This document shows positions 24,730 to 37,356 of a stretch of DNA of 64,000 nt, one piece after another; position 1 is the first letter of the stretch, and every line of letters starts with the position of its first letter. Origin of the DNA: Roseiarcus sp963823165. Its GTDB lineage: Bacteria; Pseudomonadota; Alphaproteobacteria; Rhizobiales; Beijerinckiaceae. The DNA lies in NCBI GenBank assembly GCA_963823165.1, contig CAWGKV010000041.1:124001-188000 (forward strand). The letters are read 5' to 3'. Below the pieces are notes generated by a model that had not been told where the DNA came from, searched no databases, and saw only the letters and a program-made list of their open reading frames with translations. A program made the translations under genes and the position numbers.

Positions 24730-25158
24730 TCAGTCGCGCGCCGAAATCTCGATCTTCTTCACCACCCGGTCCGGATGAGGCCGGACGAGGTCGATCGACA
24801 ACAAACCCTGCGCCAGTTCGGCGCCCTTGACCTGCATGCCCTCCGCTAGGAGGAAGCTCCGCTGGAACTGCCGCGCCGCGATGCCGCGATGCAGGAATTC
24901 GCGCGCCTTGTCGTCCTGTTGGCGGCCGCGGATCATCAACTGGTTCTCCTCGACCGTCACCTCGATCTGATCGTGCGAGAAACCCGCCACCGCGAGGGTG
25001 ATGCGCAACTTCTCCGGCTCAGCGCCCGATGCGGCGACCCGCTCGATGTTATAGGGGGGATAACCGTCCGCCGCCGTCTTCGACACCTTGTCGAGCGCCC
25101 GCTCGATATCGTCGAAGCCGAGCAGGAACGGAGAGCTCAGCGCCGTCACACGCACCAT
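24730..25158 (-). CDS. Hsp20 family small heat-shock protein
   Basis: About 142 residues. 'PPYNIERVAASGAEPEKLRITLAVAGF' starts the alpha-crystallin domain, and 'RGIAARQFQRSFLLAEGMQVKGAELAQGLLSIDL' carries the conserved A-x-x-x-n-G-x-L motif. It holds unfolded proteins as an oligomeric chaperone. I start it at ATG 25158, where AAGGGGGC precedes; an upstream in-frame start would add eight residues. It forms an operon with the DUF1150 gene. A heat-shock hairpin in the leader is possible but I cannot verify one. Confidence 0.9.
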   Translation of the reverse strand: MVRVTALSSPFLLGFDDIERALDKVSKTAADGYPPYNIERVAASGAEPEKLRITLAVAGFSHDQIEVTVEENQLMIRGRQQDDKAREFLHRGIAARQFQRSFLLAEGMQVKGAELAQGLLSIDLVRPHPDRVVKKIEISARD

Positions 25159-25457
25159 TGGAAGCCCCCTTAGGCGCTTCACGCGCCCGTGACCTTCCTG
25201 ATGGAACAGCCCGGGCCGCGTCGCAGATTTTCATTCAGCCGCCGAAAAAACGCTCGGCCGCCTTTGGAAGTTCCATATAAGTCCGCCCGGCGGCGGTTCA
25301 AGACCAGCCCGGAATAGCCGGGGAAACGGCCATCCCTGACCGGGAAGGAGACGGGCGACGCGCCGGCGCGTCTTTCGTCAATTCTGATAAAATGCTGCGC
25401 TCAAATCATGAAGCAACCGTTGATTCGGTGGCGTTACGCGGCCTGAGGGGAGGACGA

Positions 25458-26778
25458 TTGGCAAGGAAAACGCTTCCGCCGGGTCGGCTCGGAACCAAGC
25501 GCCGGTGCCCGGCCTGCGGCGCCAAATACTACGACCTCGGCCGCAAGCCGCCGACCTGTTCGCGTTGCGGCGCCAAGGCCGACACGAGACCGGCGAAGGC
25601 GGCCGGCAAGCCGCCGGCCGGCGCCGAAGCGCCGCCGGCCCCGGCGCCGACCGCGCCGGAGAAGGTTCCCGCCAAGCCGATCGGCCGGGAATGGTCGCGC
25701 GAACAGGCCGAGGCGATCGACAAGGTCGGCCGGTGGCTGAAGGGCGGCGAGCCGCAGGTGTTCCGTCTGTTCGGCTACGCCGGCGTCGGCAAGACGACGC
25801 TCGCCCGCCACGTCGCCGAGGGCGCCCGCGGCGAGACCGCCTTCGCCGCCTTCACCGGCAAGGCGGCGATGGTGATGCGCGCCAACGGCTGCGCCGGGGC
25901 GACGACCATCCATGCGCTGATCTACCGGGCGACCGAAGGCGCCGAGGGTGCGCCGACATTCACCCTGAACGAGGGCGGCTTCGCTTCCCGCGCCGGCCTC
26001 ATCGTGATCGACGAATGCTCGATGGTCGACGCCGAGTTGGCGCGCGACCTTCTCTCGTTCGGCAAGCCGATCCTGGTGCTCGGCGACCCGTTCCAGCTGC
26101 CTCCGGTCAAGGGCGGCGGCTATTTCACCGAATTCGACCCCGGACGTCATGCTGACCCAGATCCATCGCCAGGCCGAAGAAAACCCGATCATCCGCCTGT
26201 CGCAGATCGTCCGCTCGGGCGGCGAACTGCCGGAAGGCCAATACGGCGAGACCCGCGTCGTCCGCCGCGGCGCAATCGACGCGGCCCAGGTGCTCGCCGC
26301 TGACCAGGTGCTGGTCGGCGTCAACCGCACCCGGCGCGCCTACAACCAGCGGATGCGCGCGCTCAACGGCTTTGCCGAGCCGCTGCCCGCCCAGGGCGAC
26401 CGGCTCGTCTGCCTGCGCAACGACCGGACCAAGGGCCTGATCAACGGCGGCCTGTGGCGGGTCGAGGCGCTCGGCGGGATGCAGAAGGATTTTGTCAAGA
26501 TGACCGTGCGCTCGGAAGACGAAGGCGCGGGGAAGTCGGTGAAGGTCGCAGTGCTGAAGCACTTCTTCGAGGGGACCGAGGGCGAACTCGCCTACCCCTT
26601 GCGCCGCGAGTCGGACGAGTTCGACTACGGCTATGCGCTCACCGTCCATAAGGCGCAAGGTTCGCAGTGGGACCACGTGATGCTGTTCGACGAAAGCTTC
26701 GCTTTCCGCGAGCATCGGGCGCGGTGGCTTTACACCGGGCTGACCAGGGCGGCGAAGAGGCTGACGGTGGTGAGATAG
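25458..26778 (+). pseudogene. zinc-ribbon (FYDLN-type) fused to a RecD/Dda-like SF1B helicase, broken by one frameshift
   Basis: The N terminus 'LGTKRRCPACGAKYYDLGRK' with CPAC...CSRC matches the FYDLN_acid zinc ribbon common in alphaproteobacteria. A Pro/Ala-rich linker leads to a helicase: Walker A 'GYAGVGKTTLARHV' (about 106), 'AAFTGKAA', Walker B 'LIVIDECSMVD', 'LGDPFQLPPVKGGGYF'. The frame then derails; motif IV 'LTQIHRQAEENPIIRLS', 'YALTVHKAQGSQWDHVML' and 'RWLYTGLTRAAKRL' continue in another frame from about 26142. An extra C in CCCC at 26138-26141 explains it: the locus is 1321 bases, and removing one base gives 439 residues. The start is TTG 25458 after GGGGAGGA. The helicase probably acts in DNA repair or recombination; whether it is intact in the cell depends on that base. 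Confidence 0.78.
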
Positions 26779-26850
26779 GGGAGGTTGAGGGCTTGCGCGC
26801 GTTTGCGGTTCAAGGCACTGTTTCATAAACTGGAATCTCGCGAGGAACGA

Positions 26851-28065
26851 ATGCTGAACCGACGGCAAGCGCTGACGAGCGTCTTGGGGGCCGGGATCGG
26901 CGCAGTCGGGGTCGGAAACATCGGTTTCGCTCTTGCGGCGGACGAAACCGTCTCGCTCCCGTTCGGCAATGGCGAGCGCCCGCTTGTCGCCTATCCCGGC
27001 AAGCGGCCGCTGATCCAGCTGACCTCGCGCCCGCCGCAGCTCGAAACGCCGTTCAGCGTGTTCGACGAAGGGATCCTCACGCCGAACGACGCCTTTTTCG
27101 TGCGCTATCACCTCGCCGGCATCCCGCTCACGATCGATCCAGACGCGTTCCGGATCGTCGTCGACGGCAAGCTCGACAACCCGCTGTCGCTTTCGCTTTC
27201 GGAGCTGAAAACAGGCTTCGAGCCCCTGGAGCTGGTTGCTGTCAACCAGTGCGCCGGCAACAGCCGCGGTTTTTTCGAACCGAGAGTGCCGGGCGGGCAG
27301 CTGGCGAACGGCGCGATGGGCAATGCCCGCTGGAAAGGCGTCCCCTTGAAAGCCCTGCTCGCCAAGGCGGGCGTGCAGGCCAGCGCCGTGCAGGTTTCCT
27401 TCAGAGGGCTCGACGAGCCGGTCCTTCCGGAGACGCCCGCCTTCGTCAAAGCGCTCGATCTCGATCACGCGCTCGACGGCGAGGTGATGGTCGCCTACGC
27501 GATGAACGGCGAAGATCTGCCCTGGCTGAACGGCTTTCCGGTCAGGCTCGTCGTCCCCGGCTGTTACGGCACCTATTGGCTAAAGCACCTGACCCGGATC
27601 ACGGTGCTGGACGCGCCGCTCGACAATTTCTGGATGAAGACGGCCTACCGCATTCCCAACAACGCCTGCGCCTGCACGGAACCCGGCAAGGCGCCGGCGA
27701 GCAGCGTCCCGATCGGCCGCTTCGACGTTCGCTCGTTCCTGACCAACATCGCCGACGGAGCGAGCGTGGCTGCGAATGCCGACCTTGCCTTGCGCGGCGT
27801 CGCGTTCGACGGCGGCTACGGAATTACCGACGTCGTCGTCTCGGCCGACGGCGGCGCGACATGGATCGGCGCCGCGCTGGGCGAGGATTTGGGGAAATAT
27901 TCCTTCCGCGAGTGGAAGGCGAGCGTCGCGTTGCGGCCCGGAAAACATCAGATCAAGGTGCGCGCGACCAACCGCATCGGCCAGTCGCAGCCGCTCGAAC
28001 CGCTGTGGAATCCGGGCGGATATATGCGCAACGTGGTGGAAGTGACCAACGTGACGGCGGCGTGA
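26851..28065 (+). CDS. sulfite dehydrogenase, molybdopterin subunit (SorA-like, sulfite oxidase family)
   Basis: About 404 residues. The N terminus 'LNRRQALTSVLG...FALAADE' looks like a Tat signal (twin Arg, hydrophobic stretch, Ala-x-Ala). The Mo-ligating Cys is in 'LVAVNQCAGNSRGFFEP' (about 134), the substrate pocket region is 'MNGEDLPWLNGFPVRLVVPGCYGTYW', and a Mo-co dimerisation domain follows ('YGITDVVVSADGGATW'). It oxidises sulfite to sulfate in the periplasm and passes electrons to the cytochrome encoded 11 bases downstream. ATG 26851 after CGAGGAAC was chosen; the upstream in-frame extension lacks a signal sequence. Confidence 0.9.
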   Translation: MLNRRQALTSVLGAGIGAVGVGNIGFALAADETVSLPFGNGERPLVAYPGKRPLIQLTSRPPQLETPFSVFDEGILTPNDAFFVRYHLAGIPLTIDPDAFRIVVDGKLDNPLSLSLSELKTGFEPLELVAVNQCAGNSRGFFEPRVPGGQLANGAMGNARWKGVPLKALLAKAGVQASAVQVSFRGLDEPVLPETPAFVKALDLDHALDGEVMVAYAMNGEDLPWLNGFPVRLVVPGCYGTYWLKHLTRITVLDAPLDNFWMKTAYRIPNNACACTEPGKAPASSVPIGRFDVRSFLTNIADGASVAANADLALRGVAFDGGYGITDVVVSADGGATWIGAALGEDLGKYSFREWKASVALRPGKHQIKVRATNRIGQSQPLEPLWNPGGYMRNVVEVTNVTAA

Positions 28066-28076
28066 GGAGATTGATC

Positions 28077-28376
28077 ATGATCCGCTTCGCGTCCGCCTTG
28101 CTACTCTCGTTGACCGCTGTTTCGCCTGCGGCGACTGCGGGCCCGATAAACTACCAGCTGCCGAACGAAACCGCCGACCTCAAACCCGGCCCCGGCGTCG
28201 AGACCGCGATCCTCTGCCGCGCCTGCCACTCCGCTGATTACATCAGCACCCAGCCCCCGAAGAGGGGCAAGGCTTTCTGGGAGGCTGAGGTGCAAAAGAT
28301 GATCAAGGTCTACAAGGCGCCGATCAACCGAAAGGACGCCGCTGCGATCGTGGACTATCTCGCCGCCACCTATTGA
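28077..28376 (+). CDS. c-type cytochrome subunit of sulfite dehydrogenase (SorB-like)
   Basis: 99 residues. A signal peptide (MIRFASALLLSLTAV..., cleavage near 'ATA-GP') is followed by a single haem-binding motif 'LCRACHSADY' and a distal Met in 'VQKMIKVYKAP'. 'AWEA..QKMI..Y.AP....DAAAIVDYLAATY' is typical of small SorB cytochromes. It should accept electrons from the SorA-like protein. GAGGAG precedes ATG 28077. A GAGCGC-TG-GCGCTC palindrome at 28381-28394 right after the stop may end the transcript. Confidence 0.9.
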   Translation: MIRFASALLLSLTAVSPAATAGPINYQLPNETADLKPGPGVETAILCRACHSADYISTQPPKRGKAFWEAEVQKMIKVYKAPINRKDAAAIVDYLAATY

Positions 28377-28500
28377 TTGAGAGCGCTGGCGCTCCTACAA
28401 GGCGAGCGCCATGCCATTGCGGGCCAAAAAGTGGGCCAAAAGCCTATGGACTCGCAGGGCGGACGTCGTAGGATGACGGTGCGGCGCCGGAGGGACCTCC

Positions 28501-28995
28501 ATGCGAAACTCTTGCTGCTCGAGAGCGGTCCGCGCGTGCGCCGCGGCAGCGCTCCTGCTTCCCCTGCCGCTGACGCCAGTCCTCGCCCATATGCCCGCGG
28601 GGCGGTCCACGCCCGCATGGATCGGCGCTCGTCATATTGCGCCGCACAGCTTTCGCGCCTTCAACCGGTTCGGATTCAACCCTTCCCGCTTTGATCGTTT
28701 CGACAATCGCCGCTTCGGGTTCAACCGCTCAGGCTTGAACGCCCACGCTTTATATTCAAGGTATTTCGGCCTATACGGCTCGGGCTACGGGGGCTACACG
28801 CCGTCAATTCAGACGGACGCGCCGATCATCGTTGACGCTGCCGGTCCGCCAGTCGCCATCCCCGTCTTTGCCGGCGGAGACGCGGGCGTGGGCGATGTCG
28901 GCGCCGGCGGCGCAGTCGCCTGCCCGGTGCTTCACGTGCTCAACTACGACGAGGCCGGGCGTTACGTTGGCGAACGGCAAGTCCCGGCGTGCTGA
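28501..28995 (+). CDS. hypothetical secreted protein rich in Phe/Arg/Asn
   Basis: 164 residues with an N-terminal signal peptide ('AAAALLLPLPLTPVLAH', cleavage near 29). The mature part has a repetitive segment of F-N/D-R units ('FNRFGFNPSRFDRFDNRRFGFNRS') and then a Gly-rich stretch, ending with paired cysteines around 'CPVLHVLNYDEAGRYVGERQVPAC'. GGAGGGACCTCC lies just before ATG 28501. I do not recognise a family. A surface or periplasmic role is likely from the signal. Confidence 0.6.
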   Translation: MRNSCCSRAVRACAAAALLLPLPLTPVLAHMPAGRSTPAWIGARHIAPHSFRAFNRFGFNPSRFDRFDNRRFGFNRSGLNAHALYSRYFGLYGSGYGGYTPSIQTDAPIIVDAAGPPVAIPVFAGGDAGVGDVGAGGAVACPVLHVLNYDEAGRYVGERQVPAC

Positions 28996-29020
28996 GGCAG
29001 CGCCGGAGGCGTCTGTAACA

Positions 29021-29080
29021 CTAAAAATCAGTTATACAAAATTAGTTATATATTTTGGCCGTATATTGTGTTATATGACT
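29021..29080. promoter_or_regulatory. AT-rich promoter region with three GTTATA repeats
   Basis: In otherwise GC-rich DNA this block is strongly AT-rich. GTTATA occurs at 29031-29036, 29045-29050 and 29070-29075; the first two lie within AGTTATA direct repeats 14 bases apart. It is just upstream of the sulfur-assimilation operon and probably holds its promoter and a regulator site. The regulator is unknown. Confidence 0.55.
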
Positions 29081-29114
29081 TCGCTGGGTGGGCTTTGCCG
29101 CCCGCGAGGTGTGC

Positions 29115-29448
29115 ATGCCCGATGTCGTAACCGCCAGCCGCCTCGCGGACGGCGTCGTCGTTTTTCAGACCGCCGACCAAGGCTGGAGCGAGGATTTCAG
29201 CCGCGCCGCGGTCCGGGCGGACGCGGCCGCGACGGCCGCCGCGCTCGCGCGCGCCAAGGCGGATGAGGCGCAAAACCTCGTCGTAGACGCCTATTCCTTC
29301 GCTGTCGAAATCCGCAACGGCCATGTCGTCCCGAAGGCGTTGCGCGAGGCGATCCGCGCCGCCGGGCCCACGGTTAGGCGGGATCTCGGCAAGCAGGCCG
29401 AGGGCCATGCCCCGCTTTCCGGCCCGACGGCCGTGCTGGAGGCCGAAC

Positions 29449-29462
<14 letters not shown>
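29115..29462 (+). CDS. DUF2849 family protein
   Basis: 115 residues, no signal peptide. 'VVTASRLADGVVVFQTADQGWSEDFSRA' and 'VVDAYSFAVEIRNGHVVPKALREAIRAAGP' match DUF2849, a small family that nearly always precedes the sulfite reductase gene in alphaproteobacteria. ATG 29115 follows GCGAGG. It overlaps the cysI gene by 14 bases. A role in assimilatory sulfite reduction is inferred from linkage only. Confidence 0.87.
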
Positions 29463-31121
<1,659 letters not shown>

Positions 31122-31122
<1 letters not shown>

Positions 31123-31856
31123 TGAGCGCCCATGACGTCAAGCTGTTCGGCGACCAGATCGCCGCGTCGCGCCTCGAGGATCGGTTCGCCCGCGTCAAGG
31201 CGGCCTCGCTGGTGAGACTCGCAATCGAGGATCTTTACCCGAGGCGCGTCGCCCTCGTGTCCAGCTTCGGCGCCGACGCTGCGGTGCTGCTGCACATGGT
31301 GTCGCGCGTCGACAAGACGACCCCGGTCATCTTCGTCGACACCGGCCAGCATTTCCCGGAAACCCTCGACTACCGCGATCGGCTCTGCGAGACGCTCGGC
31401 CTGACGAACGTGATCAGCGCCACGCCCCGCGCGGAGACGGTCGCGCAGGAGGACTCGGAAAAATTCCTGTTCGCCAGTGATCCCGACCGTTGCTGCGAGA
31501 TCCGGAAAATCCGTCCGCTCGCCGAGGCGATGGAGGGTTTTGACGCCTGGATCACGGGGCGCAAGGGTTTCCAAAGCGAGGCGCGCGCCGTGCTGCCGCT
31601 GTTCGAGGCCGAGGGCGACCGGATCAAGATCAACCCGCTGGTCGGCTGGGGCGCGAAGGACGTGCTCGACTACATCGCCGCAGCAAAACTGCCGCGGCAC
31701 CCGCTGGTCGCCAAGGGCTTCCCCTCGATCGGCTGCCTGCCTTGCACCAGCGCGGTCAGGCCGGGCGAGGACGAGCGCGCCGGCCGCTGGCGCGGGCGCG
31801 GAAAGACGGAATGCGGGATCCATCTGGGCGTCCTCGACGCGGGAGCAGACATTTGA
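31122..31856 (+). CDS. cysH: phosphoadenylyl/adenylyl-sulfate reductase (thioredoxin-dependent)
   Basis: 244 residues. 'LVSSFGADAAVLLHMVSRVD' and 'IFVDTGQHFPETLDYRD' are the PP-loop features; 'RCCEIRKIRPL' (about 123) plus 'GCLPCTSAVRPGED' (about 205) provide the four cysteines of the 4Fe-4S cluster found in APS-reducing enzymes, and 'KTECGIH' near the C terminus carries the catalytic Cys. Because of the cluster cysteines it most likely uses adenylyl sulfate rather than PAPS. Start overlaps the cysI stop and its own stop overlaps the next gene. Confidence 0.93.
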
Positions 31857-32374
31857 TGCCTTTGTGGCGGCGCGGCGGCTTCGCCGAGAACGATTGGACC
31901 TTTGTCGCGGACGGCGCAGAACTCCCGGCCGAAGGACCGGTCGTCGTTTCGCTCAAGCGCTGGCTGGCCGAAGGCGAGCGGCTCGCGGCGCGGAAGGCGC
32001 CGATCGGGGTCGCGGTGGAGGCGGGCGCCGACGCGCAGGCGCATCTCGCCAACCTCGCCGGCCGGCCGCTGATTGAGCTGGCCTTCGCCAAATTTGCGGA
32101 CGGACGCGCCTTCTCCTACGCGCGAATGCTTCGCGACCGGTACGGATTCAAGGGCGAACTGCGGGCGATCGGCGAGGTGCTGATAGACGAGATCCCGTTC
32201 ATGCTGCGCTGCGGCTTCAATTCGTTCGAGGTGACCAACGCGCCGACCCTCAGCGCCCTTCAGGCCGGACGTTTGCCCGGCCCGCCGATCCATTACCAGC
32301 CGGGAAGCGGCGGCGGCGAAAGGCCGGCCGGCTCACGGCCCCGGCTCAGCGTGTCGGGAAGCCGGGCGGGGTAA
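31856..32374 (+). CDS. DUF934 family protein
   Basis: 172 residues. 'LIELAFAKFADGRAFSYARMLRDRYGFKGELRAIGEVLIDEIPFMLRCGF' is the core of DUF934, with the invariant 'FADGR.FS.AR.LR.R.G..GE.RA.G.VL.DQ' pattern. These proteins sit beside cysI/cysH in alpha- and betaproteobacteria and are thought to aid sulfite reduction. The ATG shares bases with the cysH stop. The last ~35 residues are a Gly/Pro/Arg-rich tail. Confidence 0.9.
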   Translation: MPLWRRGGFAENDWTFVADGAELPAEGPVVVSLKRWLAEGERLAARKAPIGVAVEAGADAQAHLANLAGRPLIELAFAKFADGRAFSYARMLRDRYGFKGELRAIGEVLIDEIPFMLRCGFNSFEVTNAPTLSALQAGRLPGPPIHYQPGSGGGERPAGSRPRLSVSGSRAG

Positions 32375-32780
32375 ACTATAATTGCCGGGCGACCCTGTCC
32401 CGGTCCCCCTTTTGCTTGGATGGTTTTAAAATTTTGGGTTTCGCTCGCGATCCTTCCCGCATTTGCCCAGTTTCAGGAACCCCGGCCAACCAATAGACCG
32501 CGCCGCATGCGGTCTGAAATGAATTTTCTTTTCTTGTCCCCGATCGGTAGGGAACGCGGCATTGGCGAACGCCTTCTCGGCATACCGAGGATCCGGGATC
32601 GAGTGGTTCACATAGCAGGAAGAGGCGACAGGGGGCTCTCTGCTGGAGGTCCACGCTCGGGTGCGCTCAGAAGAGCCCTTGTCGTTTATCCACGTTGAGC
32701 GTCATCAGCGTTGTGATGAAAAGCGGGGACATCTCGCTTGCCCTCTTGCCAAAGCTCGACAAGGGGCGAATCTCCCCGGC
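32375..32780. other. 406-base gap before dnaG
   Basis: This spacer starts AT-rich (32380-32450, including TTTTAAAATTTTGGG) and becomes GC-rich. It likely contains the dnaG promoter. An in-frame upstream extension of DnaG exists but is unlike any primase N terminus. I see no other gene or RNA. Confidence 0.5.
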
Positions 32781-34700
32781 GTGAAGTTCCCCACCGCCTT
32801 TCTCGACGAGATCCGGGCCCGGCTGCCGGTGTCAGAAGTCGTGGGCCGGCGGGTCAAGTTGCGGAAGCAAGGGCGGGAATGGGCGGGGCTTTCGCCGTTC
32901 AACGCCGAGAAAACCCCTTCTTTCTTCGTCAACGACCAGAAGGGCTTCTTCCACGACTTCTCGTCCGGCAAGCATGGCGACATTTTTACCTTCGTCAGCG
33001 AGACGGAGGGTTTGAGCTTCCCCGAAGCGGTCGAGCGGCTCGCCGGCATGGCCGGCGTGCCGATGCCGCGACAGACGAAAGGCGAGGCCGCCGAGGAGAA
33101 GAAGCGAGCGAGCCTTCTCGACGTGCTGTCGATGGCCGCGCGCGTCTTCGAGGCCAATCTGCATGCGCCCGACGGCGCAAGAGCCCGGGGATATCTCGCC
33201 GATCGTGGCTTGGGGCCCCCCGTGCAGCAGCGCTTTTCGCTCGGCTTCTCCTCGCCCGAGCGGTTCGCTCTGCGTGACGCGCTCGCGGAGAAGGGGGTCG
33301 GCGTCGACCAGATGATCGAGGCCGGGCTCCTTATCCACGGCGAGGGGATCGCCGTCCCCTACGATCGGTTCCGCGACCGGGTGATGTTTCCGATTCACGA
33401 CCGGGCAGGCCGGGTGATCGCCTTCGGCGGCCGCGCCATGGACCCGGGCGCCAAGGCGAAATACCTCAATTCACCGGAGACGGCCCTCTTTCACAAGGGC
33501 TCCCTGCTGTTCAATCATCACCGCGCGAGGAAGCCGGCGCACGACAGCGGCCAGCTCATTGTCGTCGAGGGGTATGTCGACGCGATCGCATTGAGCGAGG
33601 CGGGCTTTCCGAATGTCGTCGCGCCGCTCGGAACGGCGCTGACGGCGGACCAGTGCTCGCTTCTCTGGGCGATGGCGAACGAGCCGACACTCTGTTTCGA
33701 CGGCGACAGCGCCGGCCGCAAGGCTGCCAATCGGGCGATCGAAACGGCGCTTCCGCTGATCGCCGCCGGCAGGAGTTTCCGGTTCGCCCTCTTGCCTGAG
33801 GGTCAGGACCCGGACGACCTCGTCCGCGGGAGCGGCAGGGAAGCGGTAGCCGAGGTCCTCCAGGAAGCGCGGCCGTTCGCCGACATGCTGTTCGCACGTG
33901 AGAGCGAGAATCAGCTTTTCAATACGCCGGAGAGCCGGGCGGCGCTCGAGCGCCGTCTCGCCGACGCCGTAGCCGCGATCGCCGACGAAACTCTGCGCAA
34001 GCACTATCAGGCCGACATGAAACGCCGCCTGGCCGCCCTGTTCGGCCAGGATCAGCCCATCCGGGGGCGTCTCGCGGCCGCGGCGAGGCCCCCGTTTCCG
34101 CAGAGGCGGACGGCTCAACAATTCCCGCCCCGCGGCCCCCGGCTGGGTCTCGCAGAGCAGCCCTTGCCGCCGCAGGCCAGACTCGCCCGGAGATCGCGCG
34201 ATCCGGCCCGCGAGATTACCGTCCTGGCGATCGCGCTCGGCCATCCGATTCTGCTCGAGGCGCATTGGGAGGAGCTTGCGACGCTCGATTTCTCGAGCCC
34301 GAGGCTCGCCGCATTCCGGGACGCGCTCGCGTCGACTCCGCCGGAGGCGCTCATGTCTCCAGAGGCGCTCGCCCAAGCGCTGAACGCAGCGGGACTCGGA
34401 AAGGAAAGGGGGCGCATTCTCGGGGAGGCCTCGAAAATGCCGAACTGGTGGTGTTTGCGACCCGAGGCGGCCGCCGCGGATGCGGAGCATGTTCTGAGGC
34501 AGAGCCTGGCCTTGCATCAGCGGGCCGGCGCGTTAAATAGGGAGCTGAAACTGGCGGAGCAGTCGCTGGCTGCCGAACCAAGCGAGCAGAATTTCGCCCG
34601 ACTGCTGGACATTAAAGCCCATCTCGCCGATCTCGTCGATGCGGAGGCGGCGATCGACGGTTTTGGCGAACAGTCAGGACGAGCCGCTTCGACGATCTGA
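32781..34700 (+). CDS. dnaG: DNA primase
   Basis: 639 residues. The N-terminal domain ('FLDEIRARLPVSEVVGRRVKL', 'GLSPFNAEKTPSFFVNDQK') leads into the catalytic core 'FGGRAMDPGAKAKYLNSPE' and the TOPRIM segment 'LIVVEGYVDAIALSEAGF...PTLCFDGDSAGRKAA' (Glu and DxD). The C-terminal third is the helicase-binding region. All four zinc ligands of the E. coli zinc finger are replaced: CPFH reads SPFN and HCFGCG reads HDFSSG. I believe this is shared with other alphaproteobacterial primases. The GTG 32781 start gives the usual MKFPTAFLDEIR-type N terminus. dnaG followed by rpoD is a conserved order. Confidence 0.95.
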   Translation: MKFPTAFLDEIRARLPVSEVVGRRVKLRKQGREWAGLSPFNAEKTPSFFVNDQKGFFHDFSSGKHGDIFTFVSETEGLSFPEAVERLAGMAGVPMPRQTKGEAAEEKKRASLLDVLSMAARVFEANLHAPDGARARGYLADRGLGPPVQQRFSLGFSSPERFALRDALAEKGVGVDQMIEAGLLIHGEGIAVPYDRFRDRVMFPIHDRAGRVIAFGGRAMDPGAKAKYLNSPETALFHKGSLLFNHHRARKPAHDSGQLIVVEGYVDAIALSEAGFPNVVAPLGTALTADQCSLLWAMANEPTLCFDGDSAGRKAANRAIETALPLIAAGRSFRFALLPEGQDPDDLVRGSGREAVAEVLQEARPFADMLFARESENQLFNTPESRAALERRLADAVAAIADETLRKHYQADMKRRLAALFGQDQPIRGRLAAAARPPFPQRRTAQQFPPRGPRLGLAEQPLPPQARLARRSRDPAREITVLAIALGHPILLEAHWEELATLDFSSPRLAAFRDALASTPPEALMSPEALAQALNAAGLGKERGRILGEASKMPNWWCLRPEAAAADAEHVLRQSLALHQRAGALNRELKLAEQSLAAEPSEQNFARLLDIKAHLADLVDAEAAIDGFGEQSGRAASTI

Positions 34701-34880
34701 CGGGGACTCGAGGGACAAGGCTGGCGAGACTTGAGGGGCTTCCGACATCGAGAGACGCTTCGGTCTCGCCTCCTTTTTTCCGGCGAGTTCCGATGAATGC
34801 TGAACCGGGCCTAGCGGCTTACGCGGCGGCTCACCGCTGAAACTGAAACCCCCGCCGGTCGCGGGAGGACGGAGTTTTCT

Positions 34881-36929
<2,049 letters not shown>

Positions 36930-37356
36930 GGCGACCGAGGCGGCTGGCGACTTTCTAGCCGAGCGATCAACAACGGCGTCTTTTTTGGCCCGGCGCCCGG
37001 TCGCAGTCAGGGTGTCGCTTTCTGGTTCGCCGAAGAGGCGCGCGTCGGCCAAAAGAACCAAATCGCCTGCCTTGGCCAGGCGCCGTGCGAGCGCAAGGCT
37101 CACAAGGACCCGCAAGGCCAGAGCTCTCGCAGGAATCGCCGCCCAGCGTGCGCGAGGAGTTCCTGGCTTCGGTCCGGAGCCGGACCCGGCGGCATGCAAT
37201 TGACGCTGCTGTTTAGGGGTTCGGTCGCCTTGGTTTGGCCTCCCGGCTGACAATCTTGACATTTACCCATTGACGGGTGCGATCTCGTTCGGAGTGGCGG
37301 GCCCCGAGCCCGCCCCGACGCGATCTGAGTTTCGATCTGCGTTCGAAGAGTACGAA
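36930..37356. other. 427-base gap downstream of rpoD
   Basis: Contains a short GC-rich stretch followed by TTTTTT near 36979-36986 that may terminate rpoD. No tRNA, no convincing frame. A TTG at 37270 would extend the next gene into this gap, but the extension has no ribosome site. Confidence 0.5.
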
